Source: Ariolimax columbianus (Eukaryota > Mollusca > Gastropoda > Stylommatophora > Arionidae). From it: a DNA stretch of 64,000 nt. Location of the stretch: NCBI GenBank assembly GCA_036924085.1, contig JAVGWX010000011.1, positions 26,343,976-26,407,975 on the forward strand. Reading direction: 5' to 3'. Made by a program: the position numbers and the translations under genes. Each line of letters begins with the position of its first letter. The first letter of the stretch is position 1. The notes under the pieces were generated by a model. The model had not been told where the DNA came from and did no database searches. It saw only the letters and a program-made list of their open reading frames with translations. Below, one piece after another: positions 23,655 through 34,399 of this stretch.

Positions 23655-24022
23655 TCAAAACTTGTATAAGATCTATATGAGAACAATTAGTTTCAAGCCG
23701 CTATAAGATCCACATAAGAACAATTAGTTTCAAGCCGCTATAAGATCCACATAAGAACAATTAGTTTCAAGCCGCTATAAGATCCACATAAGTACAATTA
23801 GTTTCAAGCCGCTATAAGGTCCACATAAGAACAATTAGTTTCAAGCCGCTATAAGATCCACATGAGAACAATTAGTTTCAAGCCGCTATAAGATCCACAT
23901 AAGAACAATTAGTTTCAAGCCGCTATAAGGTCCACATAAGAACAATTAATTTCAAGCCGCTATAAGATCCACATGAGAACAATTAGTTCCAAGCCGCTAT
24001 AAGATCCACATGAGAACAATTT
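23655..24022. repeat. 37 bp minisatellite, ~10 copies
   Basis: TAAGATCCACATAAGAACAA plus TTAGTTTCAAGCCGCTA, with AAGG/AAGA and ATGAG/ATAAG variants. Confidence 0.93.
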
Positions 24023-24394
24023 GAATTGAACCGGGCCATTAACCACTACTTTTCAACCGCCCACCCTCAACATTCCCCTCCACCATTCCCCCATTTCCGA
24101 AATATCTAATTCAAGGACAAACGGAGAAAAACCAAAACAATTTATGTGACAGGGACACAACCATAATTAAAGTCTCTCGTTCTGCTTCTTTGTGTCGGAT
24201 AATAACTGAACCCGTTGCTCTATTTCTCGAATCATAGGTTAAAACTGTGCCTGGCTCCCCAAACAAACTTTTTATGAAAATCTCATTCCTGTCATTTGTT
24301 GAGGGGTAGATCTATCTAGAACGGTTGAAGATACAGCATTTTTAATAAGCTGATATATTTATATAAGCCTGGGACTCATCTATTACTGCTCGCA

Positions 24395-24658
24395 AAATGG
24401 TCAGCGAACCAGAACTGACCAAGACTCTATTCAACCTCCAAGCAGCAGAAACAATCTGCGCGAGTATAGACCGGTTAAGAGAATATAGATCGCAACGGGA
24501 AGTTGAACCCGGAACAAACAAAAAAGAATGAAGTCAGCTGAAACCGAATCTGGTTGTTAGAAATACGACGCTATTAAAGCTTCGCTATAAACTACGACAC
24601 AACGTTCTTTTCAGAAAGAAAGGAGAAAGGAATTAAAAAGAAAGAGAAGAAGAAGATC
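24395..24658 (+). repeat. Dispersed repeat (tail family) copy B
   Basis: GGTCAGCGAACCAGAACTGA, CAACCTCCAAGCAGC, CGCTATAAACTACGACACAA and a GAGAAGAAGAAG tail match copies A, C and D in order. Confidence 0.65.
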
Positions 24659-24756
24659 CAATAGCACATTTAGCTTTCTAAACTATGAAAGCAAGAAGAC
24701 GGTCATTTGAGGTGGTTGTGTAGCAATGGTTTTTATATGGTGATTGTGTACAGCAT

Positions 24757-24850
24757 ACCACCGTCACCATGTACAACATACCACCGTAACCATGTACAAC
24801 ATACCACCGTTACCATTTACAACATACCACCTTTACCATTTACAACATGC
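24757..24850. repeat. 23 bp tandem repeat, 4 copies
   Basis: ACCACCGTAACCATGTACAA plus CAT repeats immediately 3' of the receptor gene. Confidence 0.85.
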
Positions 24851-24853
24851 AGG

Positions 24854-25981
24854 CTAGCAAACAGTGGTCCTATTATGTATGCCCTTAGAAAACCTCGGTC
24901 GTTCGTCTGATATTCCTAGCCACCTATACACCATACGTCTGTATTTAGAGTTGACGGGCAGGTAAACAATACAATTCATTGATGATCCTATAGTGGAAAT
25001 TATGAATGTTACCGTCCACAAAACGACAATCAAATTTCTTTGATCGCATGTGTTCATTCCTGGAACTGTATAGTAAACTGTTGTTGATATGTATATAGAT
25101 AGGTTACATATAACTAATATAATTGACAAAAGCAGTACGGCTTTTATCAGCCTTTTTTCTTGGAAAGTCAATTTATTCGCTGAAGGTTTCTCATTGCCAT
25201 TTTGGTCCAAATTTTCGGACGCGTCATTTCTTACTTTCGTTGATGAGTTTAAATAGTACACCATGCATATTGAGCACGTAATAATAACCGCATGAGGCAG
25301 AAGTAAACATACGACACCAAATATTATATCGAAGATAATTTCAAAGTAGACATTTTCTTTGTCCAAAAGGTCTCTCAGTGAAATAGATGTAGTTGTTGTA
25401 TTCTGGTCCAAATACACTAATATTCTTTTTGTACACTCCATTGTGTGAGAGACGAAAATAGGAATGTAGACAACAAAATGAATAGCATAGATCATCATAA
25501 TGGCAATTAGACAACGGATTCTTGTAAAGATCTGCTTAACTTTAAATGGAAAAACCACACAAAAACATATTTCTATTGAGACCAAAGCTGTGATCCAACA
25601 CGAGACACCGTAGTTTGCTTGAATTGCCCACCCAAATATAAAATACCCCATAGACCAGAAGTCAACGGGACTGTTTGGATATAGCATGTCGACCAAATAA
25701 CACAGACTGTTTAACAGTTGTAAAAGCGATGCGAATAAATCTGTAGCCGAGAGAGCAAACAGCCCAACGCTCATGCTGTCTTTAAGACCAAGCTTGAAGA
25801 AAACAGCGATGTTGATAACGTTAGTGACAAGTCCGACCAAAGAGACGCTTCCTTTCACGATAACTGTCAGAGATATTTGAAAGAATATCATATCGTCATC
25901 TCCCACAATCTGTGAGAGAGTTCTATCTTGTTGATAGGTGGTGAGTGGCTCAAAACTCGGTGCAAGGCTGATATCGGCCAT
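24854..25981 (-). CDS. Class A GPCR, chemosensory-like, with altered DRY motif
   Basis: A single-exon plasma membrane receptor of 375 residues, full length and uninterrupted. The start MADISLAPSFEPLTT aligns with all paralogs. TM1 is about residues 33-63 (VTNVINIAVFF), TM2 66-92 with Asp81 (LSATD), TM3 about 118-145, TM4 about 157-178, TM5 about 215-243 (LLPHAVIITC), TM6 about 280-305, TM7 about 316-343 ending MNCIVYL, then helix 8 KYRRMVYRWLG. NTTTTS in loop 2 offers a glycosylation site. The DRY position reads Glu137-Ile138-Cys139, where both other complete paralogs have Glu-Arg-Cys. A single AGA to ATA change explains this and removes the Arg normally needed for G-protein coupling. The DNA upstream of it carries a LINE insertion (26030-26820). 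The ligand is unknown. Confidence 0.88.
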   Translation of the reverse strand: MADISLAPSFEPLTTYQQDRTLSQIVGDDDMIFFQISLTVIVKGSVSLVGLVTNVINIAVFFKLGLKDSMSVGLFALSATDLFASLLQLLNSLCYLVDMLYPNSPVDFWSMGYFIFGWAIQANYGVSCWITALVSIEICFCVVFPFKVKQIFTRIRCLIAIMMIYAIHFVVYIPIFVSHTMECTKRILVYLDQNTTTTSISLRDLLDKENVYFEIIFDIIFGVVCLLLPHAVIITCSICMVYYLNSSTKVRNDASENLDQNGNEKPSANKLTFQEKRLIKAVLLLSIILVICNLSIYISTTVYYTVPGMNTCDQRNLIVVLWTVTFIISTIGSSMNCIVYLPVNSKYRRMVYRWLGISDERPRFSKGIHNRTTVC

Positions 25982-26029
25982 TTTTCAATCTGAAATACAA
26001 TTGGACTGTTGATAAACGGAATACGGTTG

Positions 26030-26825
26030 GTTGGCTGGTTGATTATTGATCCAGCTGGCGTATGGGCTCCTATCCTTTGGCCCAATGCTATATAATGGTA
26101 TCTGTAAGTATTTGTAAGCTGTAGTTCCTTACAAAGTGTTTCATTTGTCTGGTCTCGGAGGAAGAAGCTCTTTCTTTACACCGGCAAGTGCCGGACATCC
26201 TTTAAGATGATGGTCATCAGTTTCATAGTGGTGTGTGCACAACCGGACTCTGGAGTATGTTCTGGTTGGATTCTGTTAAAGTAACTGTTGAGTTGTATGT
26301 GTTGAGTGCGAAATCGAAAAATGGTGCTTTGATCTCCCCTTTTTAGGAGGTTGATGTTGCCTTTTGAATTTAGGATGGCCATGTGTTTGTAGATTTCTCT
26401 CCCAGTATTTTACATTGCCCATCATTTCAGCCAGGCCTCTTTGTTGGCTGTCTTCAGTAATTGTTTGACTATCTTTAGGGTTGTTGGTGTGTATTGTTGT
26501 TTTTAACTTGATCCCTTCTTAGTCAATTTGTCTGCCTTGTAATTACCAAGTGGATTTGAGTGACCAGGGATCCATTGTATAACTATTCTGACTTCATAAA
26601 ATGTTAGAAGTTGGATGACATCTAGGGTTTTTGGGTAAGTTCAGGTATACAATGACTACCATCTTCCAGATCTTAAAGGGCAGTTAATGAGTCTGTACAG
26701 ATTACGACGCTTGAGCTTTTGGTGGGAAAGCATCAAATTCAGTCCTCACGTGGTTCAGAGCTACTTCCAATACTGTTGTTTCTGCCTCACAATGTGAACA
26801 TGATGCATCAAACAGCGGGTCAGAT
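26030..26825 (-). mobile_element. RNase H-type LINE 3' relic inserted upstream of receptor 3
   Basis: The minus strand, high to low: CSHCEAETTVLEVALNHV at 26810-26755, VVICTDSLTAL at about 26708-26676 (RNase H Asp motif TDS), VIQWIPGHSNPLGNYKADKL at 26595-26530 (the RNase H WxPGHxxxxGNxxAD motif), then GDQSTIFRFRTQHIQLNSYF at 26330-26270. Stops and frame changes break it. The receptor 1 and 2 duplicons lack this sequence: their upstream homology continues without it, while in this copy the homology resumes at about 26830. Confidence 0.8.
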
Positions 26826-28100
26826 GTTCAGTCTGAATACGCCTCTTGAATCACATTCGTTTGTGTTGATAAATGTCGATCACAATTATGAGGTCTCGAC
26901 CACATTTGGGGCAATAAAAATTGATTCTAAAGGTCGCTGTACTTTGTTACTAAACTGTCTTGTTTGCTCTTACATAAAACAAACCTAAAACTAAACCCAG
27001 ATCTAAAGCAGAAGTTCCATATGGTTTCCAAAATGGCGGTTTCAGACATTCTTCAATGTTTAAAGACCATAAGTCATTCCTAGACTACGGGCACCAATGT
27101 CACTTGTATACTGCCACATATTTTATGTAAATCTTTTGTCATATACAACGTGTGTTTTTTTCAACCGCATATTCAGCAAACTATTTGTAACAGATTTAAA
27201 ACCTACCAGTGTGTTTATCGATCTAAGAAATAAAGGTCGCTTGTTATTGTAGTCCGCCTAGATTAAAATGTTTCCTTAAACATTAAAGAAAAAATTATCT
27301 TGTACCAGGATTTGAATATTTGCCCACCTATAACGGAAGGCCTGTATCCACATTACAACCACCTCTCCTCAATCTATCAGCACGCACTTCTAATGACGAC
27401 ATTAATACAATAAGTAGTACATTTAATAGTAAAGGCAGTCCTGTATCAGGTACTGCCACTGACGATGAAGTGTAAGAGGCCCTTGTGTACCAATTCTCAC
27501 CTGAAACAAGATGGTGTGATAACTATCTACATATAATGTAAACGTATCATACTTCAGTCACCATATTTGGAGATGTTTATCTAACACACATTAGTCTTAA
27601 CTAATCCAACTTGCTATTACCCTATAATCATTAAATCACTGTTTACATTTCTGTCTGTTTCATGGTCCTATCAGGTTTCCAATTATGAAGTTAGATAACT
27701 CGTTATTTGCTGACACGCTCTAGTTTCTTCTCTTATCTCGTAGCACGATGAATGGTCATGGTCAATATATTTGTAAAAAGAGTAACTATTACTTGTTCTG
27801 TACACAAACTTTCTCGATCGTTCGATTCAGGATGTTCGGAAAATTGCTGGTAATTGTATAGATGAAATAAGTTTGTAGTCTTGGTAAAAGTTTGTGAGCT
27901 CAATGTTTGAATTTTTTAAACATGAGTTATATTTTCATTACTTCCCCTGCCATGAATGAGCTTGTTAGATAAACACATTTATGTCGACTTAGTCAATAAG
28001 TTATAATTACGTGTATGCCCCAGTGTATTTGTACAGATGTTTACATATGTATCGTGATCTATAATAGACGATTCTCACAATGAGACATACATTAGGACAT
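26826..28100. other. Duplicon copy 3, non-coding flank
   Basis: Aligns with 370-520 and 2010-2620 (copy 1) and with 10350-10640 and 13550-14180 (copy 2). Unlike those copies it has no CA-rich minisatellite: the text flanking the array in copy 2 is almost adjacent here near 27130-27230. Confidence 0.6.
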
Positions 28101-28179
28101 GGGCTGCACTGGAAACATGGGCTTCAGGGACAAAAATAAATTGCTAACCTCGATGAATATCAGTAAAGAACTGAGGAAA

Positions 28180-29095
28180 CGAATGGTCATCACACACAAA
28201 TGGCCACCAGCCGTGTATTGGACAGAAACATGTGGACTCTTGCAAAGAAGGATGAACAATGTTTGGAAGTATTTGAAACGTGGGGAGAACGAAGAATGGA
28301 ATGAGTGAGTTGGACAGAAAGGAGATCCAATGACAATTTACTCACTGAAGTAGGCGCACGAACACAGATATTTACAATGACACATAAACGAAGATTGAGT
28401 TGGCTAGTACACAATATGAAAAAAGAAAGTCTTCTACAGACTATACTAGTGCAAGATTGAGTTGACTAGGACACAAGATGAAACAAGAAAGTCTTCTACA
28501 GACTATACTAGTGCAAGAATGAGTTGGCTAGGACACAAGATGAAACAAGAAAGTCTTCTACAGACTATACTAGTGCAAGATTGAGTTGGCTAGGACACAA
28601 GATGAAACAAGAAAGTCTTCTACAGACTATACTAGTGCAAGAATGAGTTGGCTAGGACACAAGATGAAACAAGAAAGTCTTCTACAGACTATACTAGTGC
28701 AAGATTGAGTTGGCTAGGACACAAGATGAAACAAGAAAGTCTTCTACAGACTATACTAGTGCAAGATTGAGTTGGCTAGGACACAAGATGAAACAAGAAA
28801 GTCTTCTACAGACTATACTAGTGCAAGATTGAGTGGAAGAGAGGAAGGGGACTATCAAGACTCCTCTTTACATCTCAGATATGGAGAAACATTAAAGTAC
28901 CAACCTATGCTGAAATTAAGAGAGATCCAGAGGATGCAGCCATATGGAGAGACATTAACGAACCAACCTATGCTCAAATGAAGAGAGATCCAGATGATAC
29001 ATCCATATGGAGAGACATGCTCAGATAACCTTACAGCCAGTCGCGGGACTGTTCATCCGGGACACGATGGTGATTCAGCAACCTCTACCTGATGG
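28180..29095 (+). mobile_element. LINE RT C-terminal relic in duplicon copy 3
   Basis: Contains YWTETCGLL, WKYLKRGE, RLSWLGHKMKQESLLQTILV (the RRLxWLGHxxR motif), then EIKRDPEDAAIWRDI and MLR*PYSQSRDC. It is the counterpart of 14500-15200. A 62 bp array is expanded at the WLGH segment, and a ~63 bp unit (GAGAGATCCAGAGGATGCAG) is repeated about 2.5 times at 28870-29020. Confidence 0.7.
28392..28838. repeat. 62 bp minisatellite from LINE WLGH segment, ~7 copies
   Basis: AGATTGAGTTGGCTAGGACA starts units at 28392, 28454, 28516, 28578, 28640, 28702 and 28764, an exact 62 bp period. Each unit encodes RLSWLGHKMKQESLLQTILV in one frame, but 62 is not a multiple of 3. Confidence 0.95.
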
Positions 29096-29890
29096 CTGTT
29101 GGTTAAATTATGGAGACAAATGATTTTCCTCGTGAACAGCGGGTCACTAGAACAGATAGACAGCTACTTTTATCTGGGACAGATAGACAGCTACTTTTAT
29201 CTGGGACAGATAGACAGCTACTTTTATCTGGGACAGATAGACAGCTACTTTTATCTGGGACAGATAGACAGCTACTTTTATCTGGGACAGATAGACAGCT
29301 ACTTTTATCTGGGACAGATAGACAGCTACTTTTATCTGGGACAGATAGACAGCTACTTTTATCTGGGACAGATAGACAGCTACTTTTATCTGGGACAGAT
29401 AGACAGCTACTTGTATCTGGGACAGATAGACAGCTACTTTTATCTGGGACAGATAGACAGCTACTTTTATCTGGGACAGATAGACAGCTACTTTTATCTG
29501 GGACAGATAGACAGCTACTTTTATCTGGGACAGATAGACAGCTACTTTTATCTGGGACAGATAATTGCAAATGATGGTAGATGAGAGAGGAAAGTGAAGA
29601 CGAGAAGAGGAATGGCAAAAATAGAATTTCATATCATGTGGAATATGTTGGCATCTAGACAGATAACACATACTTTATAAATGAGACCCATCTATATACT
29701 TATGTATATATACATATATATTCAACATTTGTATACGGTGCAGAAACAAGGACTTAGAACAAACAGTTGGAAAACAAAATAGAGGCCCTGGAAATGTGTT
29801 CCATTTTGCGGAAAGAGAAAGAAATAGCGACGTCCTGACTCGAGTATGCATGTGAAAAGATAACTTTGGACAGACATTACAATTTCTAAA
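29096..29890 (+). mobile_element. LINE RT relic with in-frame 27 bp minisatellite
   Basis: Left of the array the frame reads VNSGSLEQIDSYFYLGQ and right of it GQIIANDGR. Joined conceptually this is the SLEQVxxFxYLGQII-x-DGR motif following the RT palm of many LINEs. Downstream come RRGMAKIEFHIMWNMLASRQ and VYGAETRT*NKQLENKIEAL (the YGAETWTLT...LEALE motif). A decayed, non-functional copy. Confidence 0.78.
29147..29568. repeat. 27 bp minisatellite in LINE frame, ~15.5 copies
   Basis: GGGACAGATAGACAGCTACT plus TTTATCT, all units identical except one TTGTAT variant near 29412. The unit encodes QIDSYFYLG; 27 bp preserves the frame, so several reading frames stay open for about 150-170 codons on both strands. 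Confidence 0.96.
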
Positions 29891-29894
29891 CTGA

Positions 29895-30307
29895 TAGGGG
29901 GATTCCAGAATTACAGTTATAAGGAAATACTTAGAAAAACCGGCCTATAGTGTCTAGAAAAGCGAAGAATTCGAGGTGACAATACAGGTTTATAAGATAA
30001 TCACAGGGAAGGTGAAATTAGACTATAACAAGTTTTTTTTCAAAATACAAACACCTACTAGAACAAGAGGGCATAACTACAAAATACATAAAGAAGGGTC
30101 CAGATTAGATATTAGGACATTCTTTTTTTAGTCTGAGAGTGGTGAATGCGTGGAATTCATTGCAAGAAGAAAAAGTGGACGCAGGAACAGTTAATGCATG
30201 TAACAATAAATTGGATGAGCATAGTTTTTAAAGCAGGATAATGCAAATGTAACGTATCAGACTTTGATAAGTCCTGTAAACCAGTATAAAAACGTTAAGT
30301 TAAGTTA
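29895..30307 (+). mobile_element. CR1/L2-like LINE 3' end
   Basis: Near-identical text to 53688-54100 at the 3' end of the larger element: ATTCCAGAATTACAGTTAT, TAGATATTAGGA, AACCAGTATAAA and a final ACGTTAAGTTAAGTTAG. A 5'-truncated, mutated copy (an extra T run at 30122-30129 shifts the frame). Confidence 0.82.
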
Positions 30308-30412
30308 GTTTGACTATACATTGTTACTTGCCAATGCGAGCGTGGAAGATCTGTGACACGACTGGTAAAGATAATCGGCAGCTGTCACTGATATTCCTGC
30401 TGCTCTAGACTT

Positions 30413-32143
30413 CCTGATTGCGTGTCTATCCTAGGATATCTGAACACGGAGCCCCTCGTTGATTGCGTGTCTATCCTAGGCTGAACACGGAGCCCCTCGC
30501 TGATTTCGTGTCAATCCTAGGCTGTCCGAAAACACTGAGTCCCTCGCTAATTGCGTGTCTATTCTAGGCTGAACACGGAGCCCCTCGCTGATTGCATGTC
30601 AATCCTAGGCTGTCTGAACACGGAGCCCCTCGCTGATTGCGTGTCTATCCTAGGCTGTCTGAACACGGAGCCCCTCGCTGATTGCGTGTCTATCTTAGGC
30701 TGAACACGGAGCCCCTCGCTGATTGCGTGTCAATCCTAGGCTGTCTGAACACGGAGCCCCTCGCTGATTGCGTGTCTATCCTAGGATGTTTGACAACGGG
30801 GCCCCTCGCTGATTGCGTGTCTATCCTAGGCTGTCTGAACACTGAGCCCCTCACTGATTGTGTGTCTATCCTAGGCTGAACACGGAGCCCCTCGCTGATT
30901 GCGTGGCTATCCTAGGCTGAACACAGAGCCCCTCACTGATTGCGTCTCTATCATAGGCTGAACACGGAGCACATCGCTGATTGCGTGTCAATCCTAGGCT
31001 GTCTGAACACGGAGCCCCTCGCTGATTGCGTGTCTATGCTAGGTTGAACACGGAGCCCCTGCTGATTGCGTGTCAATCCAAGGCTGTCTGAACACAGAGC
31101 CCCTCGCTGATTGCGTGTCTATCCTAGGCTGAACACGGAGCCCCTCGCTGATTGCGTGTCAATCCTAGTCTGTCTGAGTATGGAGCCCCTCGCAGATTGC
31201 GTGTCTATCCTAGGCTGTCTGAACACGGAGCCCCTCACCGATTGCGTGTATCCTAGGCTGAACACGGAGCACCTCGCTGATTGCGTGTCTATCCTAGGTT
31301 GAACACGGAGCCCCTCGCTGCTTTCGTGTCAATCCTAGGCTGTCTGAACACGGAGCCCCTCGCTGAGTGCGTGTCAATCCTAGGCTGTCTGAACACGGTG
31401 CTTCTCGCTGATTGCGTGTCTATCCTAGGCTGTCTGAAAACGGAGCCCCTCGCTGATTGCGTGTCAATCCTAGGCTGTCTGAACACAGAGCCCCTCGCTG
31501 ATTGCGTGTCTATCCTAGGCTGAACACGGAGCCCCTCGTTGATTGCGTGTCTATCCTAGGATGTCTGAACACGGGGCCCCTCGCTGATTGCGTGTCTATC
31601 CTAGGCTGTCTGAACACGGAGCCCCTCACTGATTGCGTGTCTATCCTAGGCTGAACACGGAGCCCCTCGCTGATTGCATGTCTATCTTAGGCTGAACACG
31701 GAGCCCGTCACTGATTGTGTGTCTATCCTAGGCTGAACACGGAGCCCCTCGCTGATTGCGTGTCTATCCTAGGCTGAACACGGAGCCCCTCGCTGATTGC
31801 GTGTCTATCCTAGGCTGAACACGGAGTCCCTCGCTGATTGCGTGTCTATCCTAGAATGAACACGGAGCCCCTCGCTGATTGCGTGCCATTCCTAGGCTGT
31901 CTGAACACGGAGCCCCTCGCTGATTGCGTGTCAATCCTAGGCTGTCTGAACACAGAGCCCCTCGCTGATTGCGTGTCTATCCTAGGCGGAACACGGAGCC
32001 CCTCGCTGATTGCGTGTCAATCCTAGGCTGTCTGAACACGGAGCCCTTCGCTGATTGCGTGTCTATCCTAGGTTGTCTGAACACGGAGCCCCTCGCTGAT
32101 TGCGTGTCTATTCTAGGCTGTCTGAACACGGAGCTCCTCCCAG
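30413..32143. repeat. 41/45 bp minisatellite, ~40 copies
   Basis: Two unit lengths alternate irregularly, differing by a TGTC-type insertion: ATCCTAGGCTGAACACGGAG (short) and TCCTAGGCTGTCTGAACACG (long), each followed by CCCCTCGCTGATTGCGTGTC. Scattered substitutions. Many short frames, none convincing. Confidence 0.93.
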
Positions 32144-32169
32144 ATTGCAGCGATATTTGTGACCGCACT

Positions 32170-33795
32170 CTTCCAGGTTAAGCGATTTTGAACTAGATTT
32201 TCCCAGGCGTTAATGTCAATTTGACAGCATATCAGAGATACTTCTTCAGACCGTCCTGGAAACCCTTTTCTGCACGTCCTTGTGATCATTCTCCTTCACT
32301 ATACAGGAGCCTCATTGGAAGACGTTCTCTTGACATTCAAACAATATGTCAGGCCATCTCAGTTGTGTTTGTTGCAAAAGTGCAAGAATAGCTGGCATGT
32401 TGACTTTGGATAGCACTTCATAATATGCAATGTGGTTTTCTAAGTGAGTATGCGGCTCAGACAAATGATGTAGACATGAATTAGCTTCCTAGGGTCATCA
32501 GTACAGACATTCCAGCTCAGTTCTGTAAGTGAGTATGCGGCTCAGACAATTGATGTGGATATGAATTAGCTTCCTAGGGTCATAAGTACAGACAGTCCAT
32601 CTCTCAAACGCAAAGAGCAGGGTGGGGAGAATGGTGGAACGATAGATATTTAGTTTAGTCATTATGCTGATTCCTCGACGTACACACACTGCTGAGCACA
32701 TCTGACCGAAAGCTGTGCCTGCCGTTACTTTCTATTAGCCAGCTCACAAGCAATAGTCACTGATCTCGTCAACGTACTTCCGAGATAGACACAATTTTCG
32801 TTTCAACCGCTTGTAATTCCTGTCCCCTCGCTGTATTCACTGACTATGAATACGCTGTACCTGGTTGCTGGCTAGGACACGGCCACAGTTTTCTTTTTGC
32901 TAAGGATCAAGCGTCAGTTGTCACAAACAGCAGAGGTTCATGACCTTCTGAATATTCCGTTCTGAGCTACTGTTCGGAGCACAGTCATCCGCAAAGAGGA
33001 TTTCGCATTTCGTGTCACTCACCTCTTGATCTTCGCATTTAGTCTGTGAGGATTAAATAGATCCCCGCTCATGTGAAACTTTATTCGTATGTCCCACTTG
33101 ATATCCTTGAAGTCGTCAGTCAGCATAGCTGAAAACATGAAGTTGAACAAGGTCGGAGCGTGTACATATACATATTTCACGTCATTATTGACGTCGAATG
33201 ACGTAGAAGTCTCGCCGTTATCAAGTACACGTCCGCCCATGTCCTCGTCAAACTGTTTCACTTGGGTCACACATTTGACAGGGCAAGCTAATTGTAACAT
33301 GATCTGCCATAACCCACCACTGCTGACCGTATACAATGCGTTTGAGGTCAATAAACGTAATACACATATTATGGTTTTGGTCTCGGCATTTCTCCTATAG
33401 CTGACGGTCTGCAAATATAATGTCTAAACTTTCTTGACCAGCTCTGAATCCACACTGACTTTCGGGAGGTGATGGTCTAGCTCAAGATGTTTGTTCAGCG
33501 ATTGAGCAGTACGCGCGAGAAGATCTTGCCAACAATAAACAGCAGCGAAATGCCGCGGTGATTGTCACATCCCTGGCGATTACCGTTTCTCTGTGGATAT
33601 GTGCTTTCGGATCATCCTGCATTTCTTGTAGGACTACTCCTTCAGCCCACATGCAATAGAAAAGTTCAGTGAGCTTCCTAGTGAATCATGCTCTCGCTAT
33701 TGTATATACCTCTATTGCGTCAATTCCAGGGGTCATTCCAGACGAAAGAGCTTTGTCTACTTAATGTTTCGTGATGAGTTAATCCATAGCAATGT
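32170..33795 (-). mobile_element. Decayed LINE reverse transcriptase, minus strand
   Basis: From high to low: about 33760-33640 gives GMTPGIDAIEVYTIA and RKLTELFYCMW (RT finger region). 33414-33019 is a 131-codon open frame with SSGGLWQIMLQLACPVKCVT, APTLFNFMFSAMLTDDFKDI and GDLFNPHRLNAKIK (RT palm region, APTLFxxxFSAML). 32700-32500 gives RRGISIMTKLNIYRSTILPT and FERWTV (the post-RT ILPTLLYxxETWT motif). Frameshifts separate the parts. Same family as 55880-58210. Confidence 0.8.
32433..32602. repeat. 85 bp tandem duplication inside LINE relic
   Basis: TAAGTGAGTATGCGGCTCAG occurs at 32441 and 32526, each followed by GATGTGGATATGAATTAGCT-type text. The duplication lies in the post-RT coding part. 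Confidence 0.9.
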
Positions 33796-34395
33796 TCATT
33801 TATGCCTAAGGCAAGCGTTGGATCGTCTATTCATTTATTGATGATGAACTGTTAAGTGCATTTTAGAAATGTGCTGTCCTCTTGTTGAGAATCTGATCTT
33901 TCTCTGTTATCCACAATCCATCGGCGTTGCGAACTGGAGAGTTACTAGAAGACTGTGGATCATAAAGTGTTTTCTGCTCCTCGTACAACGTTTTTGGGTC
34001 TTGGAGCACAGTAAACATCTAGATCTAAGTCTGCCCGTCTGTTTAGTCAGTGTAACCGAGGCAGACCTTCAACCAAGTTCTATAACCAACGTATAAATTA
34101 TGTCCCTCTTTCAAATGAAAACAAATGAAACTCTGAAATCGGATTCTGTCATAAATAAAATATGGTTAATCATTTATTACATCAATGAGCAACACACATA
34201 AAGTATTTTCTAATCGAAGATTTTTAGGAATTAACTTGAAGAGATTTCTTGACCTACACCAAGTCATATCTGAGGTACTTGTCTCTATTCTCTCTAAGAA
34301 AAGCAACTAATAAACTAAATTATCATCTTGAGGTATGTGGTACTTCGTTGCTGGTGGTATGACTGACCTCTGACAGCCTGGCAGCCTCAGCTGGT
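33796..34395. other. Unassigned region
   Basis: Nothing supportable between two LINE relics; a plus frame at 33869-34096 is of ordinary random length. Confidence 0.4.
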
Positions 34396-34399
34396 ATAT

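Noticed and set aside
29103..29671. Four long frames on both strands
   Set aside because: Explained by the 27 bp minisatellite; only the frame continuous with the LINE flanks has meaning, as a relic.
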